Shown here: piece after piece, positions 1-12,144 of the stretch | How positions within the stretch are numbered: the stretch's first letter is position 1 | How the letters are laid out: the number at the start of each line of letters is the position of its first letter | Assembly: GCA_021397845.1 (NCBI GenBank) | Contig: CM038044.1 | Span: forward strand, 42,518,354-42,582,353 | Direction: 5' to 3' | DNA: 64,000 nucleotides | Source: Areca catechu | Lineage: Eukaryota; Streptophyta; Magnoliopsida; Arecales; Arecaceae | Position numbers and translations under genes: made by a program | Notes under the pieces: model-generated | The model's input: the letters and a program-made list of their open reading frames with translations, nothing else | What the model was told of the DNA's origin: nothing | Database searches by the model: none

Positions 1-467
1 CTTTGCTATTTTCCTTTATTTTCTTGATCTCCTTTGAGTTTTCTAAACCCTGACAGATCATTTGCAGGTCCCCGAGTTCCTACGAATCCAACGACTCCAG
101 CCAAGCCTTAATCAGACCACCAAACAGAAAGCCGGGTATCCGTGGGTCTTTGGCTCGGTTTTCCAGGCCGCATCCATCGAGGAACGAGAGATCCCTTCAC
201 TGTGATCTTCACCAAGCGCTTCAGACATTGTCAGGTACACCCCCTCTACCTCCAGTCTTTATATTGTAGGAGAACTTGCCCTAACCGAGGCTTCTCAGCC
301 CCGGCGATCCTTCTTTAGTACTTTTCTAGGTTCTAATATGCATGCTTGGCTTCAAAAATTCATACAAAATTTCCTACAACTAATTTTGATCTGAAATTCG
401 GGAATTAATCACCTAACCCCACATATAAAATATACAAAAAGAATTGCATGCATATTAGTGCCGCATC

Positions 468-830
468 ACCCGGGGCCCAGCTCTCCGGATAACGGGTCTT
501 CAAGCCTAGCTCCAAGACACCAAGACCTGAGCCCAGCTCTCAAGCGACCAAGACCCGGGGCCCAGCTCTTCGGACAATAAGTCTTCGAGCCTAGCTCCAA
601 GATACCAAGACCTGAGCCCAATTCTCAGGCAATCAAGACCCGGAGCCCAACTCTCCAGCCAACAAGTCTTCGAGCCTAGCTCCAAGACACCAAGACCTGA
701 GCCCAGCTCTCAGGCAACCCTGGACTGGGGCCTAGCTCTCTAGCCATTAAGTTCTTGGGCCCAGCTCCAAGACATTGAAGACCCGAGCCCAGCTCTCGGG
801 CCATCAAAGACCTGAGCCCAGTTCACTAGC
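468..830. repeat. 85-bp tandem repeat in retrotransposon 3' region
   Basis: The motif acccggggcccagctct recurs with small changes at 468, 553 and 638, and a more diverged copy starts near 723, giving a period of 85 bp. Inside each unit are two related half-motifs, gcccagctct and gcctagctcc. It lies between the pol-distal region and the antisense gene. Tandem repeats in this hypervariable 3' region are typical of Tat/Ogre-type elements and can seed satellites. Confidence 0.8.
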
Positions 831-1096
831 ACTGAAGTCCCTGAAGGCCAAGTCCTAGACAAAGTGGAGCCCTCCTCTCTGATCTCACCACATACCTCAA
901 AAAAAAAAGAAGAAGAAGAAGAAGGGAAAAGAGAGAAGAGAAGATGGGAGAGGCAAGCAGTACTCAGGAACAGATAGCAAGGAAACCTTATTTCATTAAA
1001 AATCTTTCAACCATTTACAAGCATCCTTGGGCCCCCGACATGCCGGGCGACCCAGATCAAAAGCAAAAGTAGAAAAAAGCTAAAGAAAAACCTAAT

Positions 1097-3530
1097 CTAC
1101 CTTGGTTGCCCCCTTGACAGGGCTACGAGGTTGCGAAGTTTCGTCCTCGGGTGCCTCTGGTTACACGGCTCCAGCCTTGGCAACCACCACAGGCTGGGAA
1201 GATTTGGGAGCAGCGACTTCTGCAACATCTGCATCTGGGTTTGGCTCCACATTCGAAGCCCAAGGATAACTAAGGTGGTGGCGGCCCTCGTCGGGAACGA
1301 ACGCCTCGACTCGGCCATGCATGTATATAAAACCCTTATAGAAGGAATCTGACACCATTTGATAGAACTCGATGGCGAACTCCTCTGAGGCTTTGTACCT
1401 AGCAATGGCCCCCTCGGCCTCCTTTTTTGCCTCGATGGCTTGTTCCCTTGCCACCTCTGCCAACTTGGACACCTCCGCCGCATCCTTTTCAGCTGCAGCA
1501 AACTTCTCCTTCGCCGCTGCCAGATCGGTCTGAAGGGACTAGGTGATCTCCTTCTGCCGAACTGCCTCGGCATTGAATGAAGTCAGCCTCTTCTCCGTGG
1601 CCGCGAGTTCTTTGGCCTTGCTCCTTGATCGACCCTACTCCTGGTCGAGGCTTTTCTGGAGCTCCTTCACTTGCTCCTCAGTACCGGCAAGCTGTTTCTC
1701 AAGGTCCTTGACCCGCAGATCAAGGATTCCATGGGCATCGATCCTCTTCTTCAGGTCAACCTTCAGAGACTCGACCTTCGCTGCCCGGCGCTAATCATTC
1801 TTCAGCCAGTTATGGCAGTAGTCCCTGATCAAGAGGACCTCGACACCGATCTGCACCACACAAGAAGTCAGCCACCAATGCAAAAGAAAGAAAGGGAGTA
1901 AAAAGGATAGAGTCACTTATCAAGAAGAGCTGGAGGAAGATGCTGCTGATCGCATCCCCTAGTTGCTGTCTGGCCATCTCCTGACGATCGCATGCTTGGA
2001 TGGAAAAATCCATCATGCACTCCGCCAAAGCCTGGTCCCAGAGCAAAGAGCTCTCCAGCCCCATTCTGAAAGGGATCCGGTGGTGTTCCCTTTCCTTCCT
2101 GCTCGCCTCGGGAGCTGGGTCACTTGCCCCTCCAGTTGAAGCACCCTCCGGAGCGGGTTGGGAGCTCGGCCTCCTCTTTGGCTGTGTTTTGGCCATAGGT
2201 TCGGCTCCCCCAAGAACCTTCTCCTCGACCTCAATGATAGCAGGCCCTAGAGAACAGGGTGACATGACGGTGGCGGCGATTGCGACCTTGGCCCGGACGA
2301 CCACCTCAGGCTCCAGGGCAGGGGCCATTTCTTGCTGCCTCGACTGCTCTGGAACCTTGCTGACTGCCCGCTGACTCGGCCCCGGTGCCGCGGATGTCAT
2401 CTTCTCTACTTGCACAAGATCGGCTTCGGTCTCCCTCCTACTTGGGTCGACTGGCACGGTGGGAGAGGCTGCCGACGCGCTCTCGCTCCGAGCCCATCTC
2501 GAGGGAGGCTCCTTGACCAGCCTAGATGGTGGCCTCTTTTGGGTGATCGCAAGCATATCGCTCTCCAAGAATCTCATGCCTGTATACATACTGTATGGCG
2601 TTAGCTCCTAGCTTAGGAATGACAAAGTGAAAGGCACAGAAAAAGAAAAGCTTAAGCCGAACTCACCTAACCCTCTCGTTAGGTTGACCCCAGCTTCAAA
2701 GAGGTTCTGCTTTGATAGCATAAGCTCCAGGGAAGGAATCTGGATGGTGCGGAGCTGCTCGTAGTCATCCTGGTCAGCCCCATCAACCATAGAATTTTGG
2801 TTAGGGGACTGATTCAGGTCGCTCCAGACCCAGTCAACCCCCTCAACCATTGAGAAGAAGAATTTGCTCTTCTATTCCTTGATGAAAGAGGGAAGCTTAA
2901 ACCTAATGCCCTTCGGGCGAGAAGACAAGGACCACCATCCATTCTTAGTGGGGTGGTGCTTCAAGGTAAAGAAAGCCCTGAACAAGGAAAATCGGGCAAC
3001 GAACCCGTGCAAGTGGCAGAGGACAATGAAGGAAAAGATAGTTCTAATGGCATTTGGTATGAGTTGAGCAGGAACCAGACGGTAGTTGCACAACACAGAC
3101 ATGAAGAAAGGATGAAAGGGGAAGCGGAGCCCTCCGGAGAAGGTCTCCTCATAGAAGGCTATTCGGCCCAGGCTATTGGAAGTAACCCGGTCCCATGGTT
3201 AGGGGATCAGAAGCCGGACTGAGTGCAGGATGTCATAGTTATCTCGGATGGCCCCCAATTCCTTAGCGGAGATCATCGAAGCGACCCCATCAGGATCTGT
3301 TGACCGAATAGACTCGGGAATGGGTTCAGACGGGGAAGGAGGATGAGAAGGATGGGAAGGACCAGGCCCAGGTTCCCTAATAGCTACGGGACCGGGAGGA
3401 TGCCTCCTGCTGAATTCGAAACGCACCCCCTCCCCTTCTCATCGGAGGAAGAAGATGGCGGTCTCGGCATGGAAGGACCGGCCTCAGCCTGATTAGTAGA
3501 AGGATGAAAGCCCGGACCAAAACGAGACAT
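1097..3530 (-). pseudogene. Antisense 'putative gypsy type transposon' (PF04195-like) gene, interrupted
   Basis: Read on the minus strand from an ATG at 3530 (MSRFGPGFHP...), the gene gives a Pro/Ser-rich N-terminus and then a block with AKELGAIRDNYDI. Next come FYEETFSGGLRFPFHPF and LVPAQLIPNAIRTIFSF, which are hallmark segments of the PF04195 family. A Pro/Ala-rich middle follows (2589-1810), then a long charged coiled coil rich in KELQKSLDQE and AAAEKDAAEV (1790-1160). Frame changes near 3420 and 2870, plus intron-like gaps near 2600-2660 and 1800-1900, break the frame. Some gaps may be real introns, because a GT donor follows LTRG near 2675. The cellular role of this family is unknown. 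The gene is antisense to the retrotransposon and ends just before an A-rich, poly(A)-signal-like stretch (960-1095). Confidence 0.75.
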
Positions 3531-3987
3531 CTGTAAAGGTGGAGGAAAGCCCTAGACGCGGAAGAAGAGCCCTACTCTGGTTGGGGGAAGAAGAGAAAGA
3601 AGACTAACCTGATTCCTTAGAGGGTCTGGGACAATCAGGAGAAGAAGCTTGGATACGGTGGCGGGCACAAAGAATTCGAAAGAATAGATATTTTGGGTAA
3701 AAACTTCTTTTCATTTCAAAGTGACCTGGTACACCCGTACCGTTACAGCCTCTCCGCCAACGAATTTACGCCACGTGCTGGCCATCAGTTGAATAGGATG
3801 CCCCTGCCGCTCTGGATTCCGTGCCAACATTAACTCTCCTCGAACGTGGCCACGTGGCACCCCCACAATGGCCTGGGGAACCGTCTTGCAGAGCACTGGT
3901 GATCATGGCCATTATTGCATCGGATCTTCACCTTTCCACATCAGCATGCAATTACTCCCTTCGATCCGAGTGCCACACACTAACGAG

Positions 3988-4007
3988 CCTCGGGAGTGAG
4001 GGGCAAA
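3988..4007 (+). promoter_or_regulatory. Polypurine tract next to 3' LTR
   Basis: The purine-rich stretch cgggagtgaggggcaaa lies directly before the TG that opens the LTR. The second Tat-type element has a near-identical tract (ggagtggggggcaaa) before its own TGAT start at 22807. The polypurine tract primes plus-strand DNA synthesis, so it fixes this retrotransposon as + stranded. Confidence 0.8.
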
Positions 4008-5248
4008 TGATGTGGCTGAATCACCGACGTGGAGTAGCTGTCAAACACCATGTCGGAGAAGGCCACCATGTCAGATACTCTACCCGGACTCCTTCGCCGG
4101 GCTAAGCTCCCTTAGAACAACGAGGTCACCCGCAAAAGCCGAGCTCCACCCTCCATCAAGTCGGGCTTGCGAGCTCGGGATGCTTAGGCTGGAGCCGAGC
4201 GGCATCCTCCAGAGCAAACCCCTCGAGGTCGGGCCTCGTGGTACGGAGTTGAGCTCAGCCCTTCTCTACCACGTGGAGCCCCTCCGAGGTCGAGTCCTCT
4301 GGGACGGAGCCGCGCTCTGCCCTTCTCCATCAGGTCGAGCTTGCCTGAGGTTGAGCTCCCTTGGTCCGGAGTCGAGCTCAGCCCTCCTCCACCAAGTGGA
4401 GCCGCCTCGAGGCCGAGCCCCTCGAAGTCGAGCCTTGCCTCTCCAGTTCGGCCTCCAGCTCGGGCGAAGACACTAGCAAGGGCAGAGGCGGCATCGTCAC
4501 CCTAAGAGGCCGGCGAGCTGCTCGAGGGTCGCAAGAAGATGCCCACCTAGCCACAATAACTGTCCGTAGCTACCACTTATACCAGAAAGGGAAGGGGCCC
4601 GGTGGTCGAGACACCACGCTCTTCACCACCACCTGAACCACTCGAAAGAGGAAGTCAACCAAGAGATTAGAATCTCGGGGGTGGCAGTCCCCCGATTGAG
4701 GCACTGCCAAGTTTCCCGGAATGGAGCGACCGAAAAGAATGTTAGAGTGCATGACAGGTTCTCCTATCATAAACCGGGAAAGGTGCCCCACCCATGGCAC
4801 GAGACACCACTGCACGCGCCTGCTGGCACGAGAAAGATCCCAAGGTAGGTGCCCAATAACCACCAGGACTTAAAAGAGCCATCGACATCCCAGTGAGGAG
4901 GTAGGCAAGTGCAAACTCAACCACAGAACATCACACCAGTGAGTGAAGGAGGAGAAGCCATACAGGAGGGCCAGCCCACCTCGGCTAACATCCCTCCCGG
5001 CATACTCGCATCCCTACTTACACATCACTCACTCCTCTTTGCATGGAGTCCATCAAGAGGGGCTTGACCAGGAGGATCTATTCTCCTTGATCGTCACTGA
5101 CTTGACCATCGGAGTGCCCCGCTGGAATCCCTGGCCTAGATCACTAACCTCTGTTTTGTAGGTCTCAAGAAGCAGGACGTCCCAACAACGGAGAGATGCA
5201 CTCCGGCACCGTCAATAGCTACGAGCCACGACGGTGTTAGCGGCAACA
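4008..5248 (+). mobile_element. 3' LTR of Tat-type element
   Basis: The LTR begins TGATGTGG after the polypurine tract and ends ...gcggcaaca, for 1241 bp. The other Tat-type LTR in the window also begins TGAT and ends gcagcaaca, supporting both boundaries. The first half (about 4130-4460) is GC- and CpG-rich, with degenerate repeats built around gagctc and tcgagc. The long open frames there are by-products of composition. The partner LTR is outside the window, so no target duplication can be checked. Confidence 0.7.
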
Positions 5249-5499
5249 ATAGGTATGTTGATATTTTTGATTAATGATATATACTAAGTTATGTAATTCA
5301 TTTAAGCTATTCCTTGTATAGAAGGACAGATGATTTTTTAGTCATGCAGGTACCAATACACATTGTCACTTCATATCGATTATTATTAGATCACCTGAGA
5401 CCAAAGTAGGTAAGGGCTAAACATATATTTTTTTATCTAAATATCTTTTACATTATTCTATTTAATATCTTATGTTTCCTATTTTTTTATAAATATGTG

Positions 5500-6540
5500 A
5501 TATAGCAACTATATACTCCTGATATTCTTATGCAGCTACTAGATTACTGTCTACATGCCAAGATATATGGTGTAGCTAAGTGTCACTTGTTTATTTTCAT
5601 ATAGTAGAGTGACACTTCACTGATAGAGTATTGTAGCAATTCAGGATCTATTAACTATACCATATCAGTGTGATACAGATGCTACACTACATTATATCGA
5701 TCTCAAAGGATGAGGCGATTAGGATTGGTCCATCACTCATTAATGTTCTATTCAATTTTGAGAGAGCTATTATGATTATATTATAGATTGTGCTCCTATT
5801 GATGGTACTATGGATTATCATGATCCATATATGTAGTGGTATCATGGCATCACTCGACGGTTCATTAGTCATGATGGTGCATTGTTTGATTACCTGGTAA
5901 GGATTTAATTTTCTATTTATCATTGTTCAAAGATAATTATTTTATTTTATATATTTGATTACATATTTGTATATTTCAAAGTGGTGGCATGGCGAAGATA
6001 GATCAGCTTGCCCAGCCAGGTTCCATATCTATGTCCTCACAGTCCATCTTGAAGATATGTGATTTTGTCTTTCATATTGTTGGTGAGCATACACATATCT
6101 AGTTAGAGCATTTGCTCATGACATCGATAAAGAGGACGAGATTCTTTCATCTTTCTCGTTGGCATCATCCTCGGGAGCACCTCCTCCAGCTTAGCACAGA
6201 TGAGGTACTAATGATGCAGTATCTCTCCATTTGATGCCAGAGTTTACTACGTACATGTTTATGGCTAGTTATCTTCATGAAGACATGAGATAGTTCATGT
6301 CTACTAAGGATACTGCCATGCATTTTGACTATACTATTATGCCAGACATATGACATATCAGTAATACTCATACCATGGAGATGAATATATAGGTGATGGA
6401 TCAACATAGGAGATAACTACACAGAAGGCATTCACTCATGTAGAATATTTGACAGAGCATCAGGAATCGAGTAAAGTAGAACTTATGCCTTATCAAAAGC
6501 AACCTGCATGTAGAAAGAGATCGCCACTTTGTGAGACATA
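5500..6540 (+). pseudogene. Plant-mobile-domain-like pseudogene fragment
   Basis: In + frame around 5790-5900 the sequence reads APIDGTMDYHDPYM, a stop, then WYHGITRRFISHDGALFDYL, followed by a possible splice donor (gtaagg). The ITRRFIS block resembles the C-terminal part of plant mobile domain (PMD, aminotransferase-like) proteins, which are often carried by transposons. Further weak coding character runs to about 6540 (GGMAKIDQLAQP, RTRFFHLSRWHHPREHLLQL) with many stops. It directly follows the LTR. Assignment rests on short motif memory only. Confidence 0.35.
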
Positions 6541-6544
6541 AGAT

Positions 6545-7960
6545 ATACCTTTAAAATTTATTTATATATTACATTTATATATTGATGACATTTTAAGTTT
6601 ATGTTTATGTAATAAATTTTAGTTTTTCATTTTAAATTTTTTTATTTATATATTTTATACTCATGGAATTTATTTTTAATTAGATTATTGAAATTTAAAG
6701 TGTATTCTTAAAATTAAATATAGTTAATTATTGAATATTTTATTTTATATATGAGTTTGTCTTTTATTAGATGAGGCTTGCTCCAAACTAATAATGCTTA
6801 GGTACTTTTTGTATAATATAATACTTAATATTGTATAATAATATGATATTATACTAATTGAATACATATTAATAACAAAATAACATCTTATTATAATATT
6901 TTTATTATTATAATAAAATAATTAAATCTAATATTATAATATTATAATATATTATAATAATATATTGGCTGCATTACGGTACAAACATGGCCTACCTAGT
7001 TTAGAAGTAATAAATATATAATGATAAAATATAAATATTATTTAAAATACATGAAAGAGCAAGAGAGCGAGAGAAAGTTTGAGAGAGAAAAAGTGACGGG
7101 AAAGAAAGAAAAAAATAAAAAAAATTGAAGGGGAGGTGAAAGAATCCATGCCCATTGAAGCAAAAAAAAAGTGGGGCAGTAATCGTATTAAATATTTTTA
7201 ACATAAAATTTCATGAACAACAAAATTACATATATAATATATCACAATATATTATTATAATATTTATAATAATATATTATCATATAATTTTATAATAGAA
7301 TATAATATATTAAATTACAATATATAATACATGTAATATATTATAACGTAATATATTATATTATAATATATTTTAAATATATTATATTATAATATATTTT
7401 AAATATATTATAATATAATATATTAATACATTTATTATAATCTTAATTAAAATAATTATTACAATATATTTATTATAACATATAATGTTATTGTAAAATA
7501 TCTATATTTAAATATATAATGTAATATAATATATTAATTATATTTTAATATAAAATAATAATTATTATATATTTATTATAACATATTATGTTATCATAAA
7601 ATATCTATATTTAAAATATATAGTATAATATAATATATTAATATATTAATTATATTTTTTAATACAAAATAATCATTATAATATATTTATTATAATATAT
7701 CATGCTATTATAAATTATTATGCTATTATAAATATGTTTTTTATTTTTTTATTTTTTATTAATTTATTTTTTTTAATTTTTTGTTTTGTTATTCTTTAAT
7801 TAAAATATTTCAATAAAATTTGCATGCTTGACCTGCGAGTTCTCTAAAAAGAAACCTGCAGGCATCTCTATAAATATATTTTTTATATTTTTATATTTTA
7901 TATTTTATATTAATTTTAAAATATTTTTTATTTTTAATATATATTTGAAATGAATTTGTA
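6545..7960. other. AT-rich intergenic stretch, no gene seen
   Basis: This is more than 80% A+T by eye, with long runs of attataatat-type palindromic words (6840-7740). No open frame of note, RNA gene or clear transposon end is visible. It may be decayed AT-rich MITE or satellite material upstream of the P4H gene. Confidence 0.6.
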
Positions 7961-8009
7961 GGCTTGGCTTGTGAGTTTGTCATGTGTTCTTCCTGCTATG
8001 TCACATGGC

Positions 8010-8640
8010 CAAAAATTAAGGCTAGTGGTGGGCTGGATCGGGTCGGGCCATATCTCTATTCAAGCTCGATTCGAAAATAATTTAAACTTTGGGCTGAGTT
8101 TAGGTCCGATTTATTTTGAAAAAATCTAGCCCAAGCCTGATCTCGATCCCAGTCCGAATCTGAGCTCAATTAGTCGGTTTGAACCGGGCTTTGATTCAGT
8201 CGGCCCGAATTAAAGTTTGATTGGGTTTACCGAATTGAAGATAAAATGATAAAATGAAGTTTTTTTAATTATTGGTACCAATTCTGGTTCGAATTAAAAT
8301 TTGAATGGACTTGCCAAAATAAAATGATGAAATGAAGTTTTTTTAATTATTGGTATCATGGTTCGAATTAAAATCTGAATGGGCTTGCCAAAATAAAATG
8401 ATAAAATAAATTTTTTTTAAGTATTAGCATATATTTTTTAAAAAATTTTAAATGATTAAAATCTTAAAGCTAGCGAACTAGCCGGCCAGGTTTAGCCAAG
8501 ATCTTTTTCGGATCGGGTTCAAGCCGAGCCAAGAAGAGCTTGAGCTTTATTCAAAAATTAAATAAATTATATTTTTAAATCTAAGCCTATCCTGATTTAT
8601 TTTGGACCGGTCCGAGTCCATTAACGGCCGAATCAAAAAT
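8010..8640. repeat. Dispersed-repeat-like block with internal 75-85 bp triplicate
   Basis: The block opens with gggctggatcgggtcgggcc, a GC-rich word typical of a common plant interspersed repeat, and closes near ccggtccgagtccattaacg. Within it the unit gaattaaaatttgaa...gaagtttttttaattattgg occurs three times (about 8207, 8291 and 8365). I could not define terminal repeats or a target duplication, so the element class is unknown. Confidence 0.45.
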
Positions 8641-8699
8641 TAAGTGGATTTGTAAACGTAATTTTAGATAAGGATAGTTGGTAAATAAATATTAAAGAT

Positions 8700-8902
8700 G
8701 GAATATTTTTTTAAAAAAATCAACGCGTCCATCGCGTCAGAGTCCGCGTCGAAAGCTCGAGACCGAGAATCAAAGCCCAAAATCCAGGACGAAGAACCCG
8801 GTTTGTCCTTCTGGCGTGCATATATCTTGCGGCGTCCTCCAAAACCTCTCACCGCGCAAGAGAGAACGAAAGCAAAAAGTGACCGAGTCCGGTCATTTGG
8901 TG
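8700..8902 (+). promoter_or_regulatory. Probable core promoter and 5' UTR of P4H1-like gene
   Basis: A CpG-rich island (8725-8960) stands out from the AT-rich surroundings and ends at the start codon of the P4H-like exon 1. A TATA-like catatatc occurs at about 8818-8825, some 80 bases before the ATG. The transcription start itself is not visible in sequence. Confidence 0.45.
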
Positions 8903-8963
8903 ATGACTCGATCCAAATACATCCTCGCGCTCCTCACCTTCGTCACCATCGGGATGATCATAG
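8903..8963 (+). CDS. P4H1: Prolyl 4-hydroxylase (P4H1-like), exon 1
   Basis: The exon encodes MTRSKYILALLTFVTIGMII plus the first base of a Gly codon, ending at the donor G|GTGATA. The LLTFVTIGMIIG segment matches the N-terminal signal anchor I know from Arabidopsis P4H1 (At2g43080), so residues 7-21 should be the single membrane helix of a type II ER/Golgi protein. The family hydroxylates peptidyl proline using Fe(II) and 2-oxoglutarate. Exons 2-4 are spliced in matching phase at 15464, 24936 and 41579. The His-Asp-His iron site and the 2-oxoglutarate Lys are not in the window. Longer frames from 8698 and 8816 through this spot are in other phases or lack homology. Confidence 0.85.
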
Positions 8964-10454
8964 GTGATAATTTCTTGATATCCTTCATCTTGCCTATTTA
9001 TTAAAATTCGATAAGGTATAAATTAAATGTTGTAGGGGTTACGATTTGATGCTTTTGTCGAATTCAGAAGTTACAATTTTTTGCGGTTAGTTTGAATTGA
9101 CGGTGGTCTTGATCGAGTTCTTGCAGCGGTTGACTGGTGGAATGTTAGTTTGGTTTGTTTATAGGTATCATGTTATCATTATAATTGATGATGTATTCGA
9201 TTCCCATTTCATTTCTGGAGTGGGATACAGATGCAGATAGCCCTCATTTCAGCTGGATTTAATCCACTTTTGGATTAAAAATGCTATTGGAACAGCTGCT
9301 GTGGGCGAAGTATCTGGTTGAATTTTTGCATTTGATTGACCTGGCTACTTCTGAATATGTTAGGAGATGACTTAAAAAGGATGGGGGTAGCCATTCGGGA
9401 TGGTGATAGGTGTACAATGAGACATTGGACTTAGCTGTTTTTATGATAATTATTAAGCTCCTGTAGTGTATGGTGTTTGCAACCTTCTTTTTTTGCTGTG
9501 AAAAAGCCGGCCTCTTACTCATGTTACAGTTAATATATAAGTTGTTTGGAATAAAAGGCTTGCGAAAGTGAAGAACAATATTTTTTCAGTCAAGGAAGAT
9601 GTGATACTAATAAAAACCCTATTAAAGTGTTTAAAATGAAAAATGGGAAAGAAGCAAGACCCTTTTAGGGAGGCAAATGTTTAAAAAGTGGCCTAGATCA
9701 TGAAAAATATGAATGTTGGTGGCTATAATAAGAAATAGGAAATGGAGAGAAAGCAAGGGAGGATTTTGAATATGTAGTTGTCAAAGATGGAAACCTAATA
9801 GAAGAGAGGGAGGAGATAGACATGGGATCATCTTAAGGTCGTGAATAGCATGAAGAAACTGGTTGCTTTGGAATATTAATTCAAAAGAGGGAGTGTATTT
9901 TGAGAAAAAGAAGTTGACATACCAAATATTCCTAGAATAATACTCACATTCAAAACTCTCATTTTGAATATACTAGAATGGGCATGTATGGTGCCAGTTA
10001 GACCTAAATGCTGATAAGATACATGGAGGAGGCTGTCAATGCAAAATATTTATGAGTGATCTGTGGTTTGGTTCTTAGGAGAGATTTGGCAAAAGATTAT
10101 TAAGCTAGCAAATTTGGATTGCTCAAGCATTCAATATTTTGTAATGTTTTGATGATTTCCTAGAAATGTGGGAAATATCGCATGCAAGAAAGCTTACTTC
10201 TTTTTTCTATATCATAAGAAAATGGAAAAGAACAGTCCATGTCAAAAACTTAAGAGTGATTCAATGGTAAGGATTTATGAGAAAATTAGGAAGATTTAAG
10301 ATAGAGGGAAATGAGACAAGTAGGGATGGTTGAGAAAAGCTTACATCTTTCCCTTTTCATTATAGAAAATTGAAAAATAAAACATCCATTCTGAAAAATA
10401 GTGGTGCTTCATGTGTCAGAAATTTGTTCATTAAAATATTAGAATAGTTGAAAC

Positions 10455-10668
10455 CAAGGTTTTAAATCCTGTGGGACAGGGCTGTCCCGGTTTTTTCCTG
10501 GAATGGGATGCATCGGCGTCCCGTCCCGTCTCGACACTTGGGATAGGGGATGTCCCAAGGTGTCCCAATTGGGATACTGGGACACTGGCGGGATATTCTG
10601 TCCCGACACATGGGATAATACCCCGTCCCGGTGTCCTGTGGGATGTCTCGCCGGGACCTGAATCATTG
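10455..10668. mobile_element. hAT-type MITE, GGGACGTCCC family
   Basis: This 214-bp element starts CAAGGTTTTAAATCC and ends CTGAATCATTG. It is flanked by gttgaaac and gttgaaag, an 8-bp duplication with one mismatch. The interior is full of tgtcccg/cgggaca words. The length and ends match the copies at 11931 and 28671. The 8-bp duplication and CARRG terminus point to the hAT superfamily. No coding sequence. Confidence 0.8.
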
Positions 10669-11360
10669 GTTGAAAGTACTGTGTGCAAAAGAGGGATCAC
10701 TTCTTTCAATTTTATTTATTACAGAAATAAGGAAAAAACAGTCTAGTGAATAAGTTTAATTTATGGGTCGTCATTTAGGAACAATTTAATAAAGGAAAAT
10801 GCTTCCGAAGTTCATCTGGCCACAACTGCTAACTTGGCAACTCCATATTCAACTGACCTTTTGTATTTGGCAGCAGATCCACAAGTTGCACATATCCCAT
10901 CTTGCCACCTAGCAAGAGAATCATTTGTTTGCATATAACAGGAGCTGCATAGCATTAGTCTTTAGTAAAATTTAGGAGAGTGAAGTAAGCCAACAAATTA
11001 GTAATTAATGAGAAGTTCACAATTTGGGATGATGTATGAGGATTGAAATCTTTTCTAGTTTAGGCCTCAAGTGGAGAGGTCTAGTCTTGTAATCATGCTA
11101 TTCTTGTGTTGCTCAATGGTTGTGATTGTAGTGGGCCTGCACAATACATGAGGCATGATGTCTCATGCTCTTGATGAAGCCATATGTAGTCATGGCTGTC
11201 ATGCAATACATGGATCGTAGTGATTGTAGGACCAAGCATTTCCAATTGAGGCACAAAATGGAGAATATCTGAATCCAATATGTAAACCCCCATTAAACCC
11301 TACGAGCAATCCAAGTAGCTTGCAACTATGATTGCGACTTTTGATTTGAAAGCTAAGAAG

Positions 11361-11542
11361 CAAGGTTCGTTGTACCGGTTGGTAACATATTGTATGGAGC
11401 GTATCGTATCATTACCAAACTGGTACATAGTCTTATACTATACCAACATTTTGAACTGTCCTGCTATCTTGTATTGTATCGTGTATTGATACTATAATAG
11501 GACGGTTTCAATAGGGGGTCGGTATTGAGATGGCGAACCTTG
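11361..11542. mobile_element. hAT-type MITE, GGTACC family (182 bp)
   Basis: The ends are CAAGGTTCG and CGAACCTTG, a 9-bp perfect inverted repeat. The flanks ctaagaag and ttaagaag form an 8-bp duplication with one mismatch. The interior carries diverged accggt and ggtac words. It is non-coding and shares ends with the large hAT elements A, B and C. Confidence 0.8.
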
Positions 11543-11930
11543 TTAAGAAGCATCATACAAAATCCCAAAAGCTTTTGATCCAGAATTGCAATCTTATGTT
11601 TTAGAATTGTACTTGTGTACGAAACACAATTTTGACCATTTGGAGACTCAGGTGCATAAGAGTGGAACGTGATCCTGGTTTTTGTGGTAGCATTGGGAAG
11701 TGATGGTGCTGATGGGGAGATTTCAAGCGAAACAGCACAGGTAGGGCCTCAAGCTAGAAATGGAATCTTTGGAGGATGATAAGAGGGAGCGGGCAGTTGG
11801 ATCATTAAATTCGGACTATAGGGAGCAGGGATTGTTAATGGAATCTCTTGAGGGGGTGATGATGGAGGCAGAGAGGTGGGAGTTGTTTGGGTTTTTGTAG
11901 AAGTGGGTGATGATGATGTGTTGTGTGGTT

Positions 11931-12144
11931 CAAGGATTCAGGTCCCGGTAGGACGTCTTATGGGATACCGAGACGGGATACCATCCCATGTGTCGGGACA
12001 GGATGTCCCACCAACATCCCAGCGTTCCAATCGGGACGTCTTGGGATATCTCCTATCTTGAGTGTCGGGATGGGGCGGGAAGCCGTTATATCCCGTTTCA
12101 TGAAAAAATCAAGACATCCCTGTCCCACAGGATTTAAAATCTTG
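11931..12144. mobile_element. hAT-type MITE, GGGACGTCCC family, perfect TSD
   Basis: The element starts CAAGGATTCAGGTCCCGG and ends GGATTTAAAATCTTG. It is flanked on both sides by gtgtggtt (11923-11930 and 12145-12152), a perfect 8-bp duplication. It is 214 bp, the same length as the copy at 10455, in opposite orientation. It carries no gene; the short frames across it are accidental. Confidence 0.88.

Larger units (their letters stand above)
1..5248 (+). mobile_element. Tat-type Ty3/gypsy retrotransposon, 3' part
   Basis: This is the downstream portion of a large LTR retrotransposon cut by the left window edge. In + orientation it shows a region without a recognised gene (1-467), an 85-bp tandem repeat, an antisense coding unit, a polypurine tract and an LTR. 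An antisense extra gene placed between pol and the 3' LTR is a known arrangement in the Tat lineage of plant Ty3/gypsy elements. The gag-pol genes would lie to the left of the window. Bases 1-467 include splice-like signals but no domain I can name. Lineage assignment is inference from the layout and from the PF04195-like antisense protein. Confidence 0.75.

Noticed and set aside
4012..4636. Overlapping GC-rich frames of 91-154 codons
   Set aside because: They lie inside an LTR with degenerate CpG-rich repeats, and show no domain or consistent start.
8698..9004. Two longer + frames overlapping P4H exon 1
   Set aside because: They start upstream or read through the splice donor. Only the frame from 8903 gives family similarity and correct exon phase.
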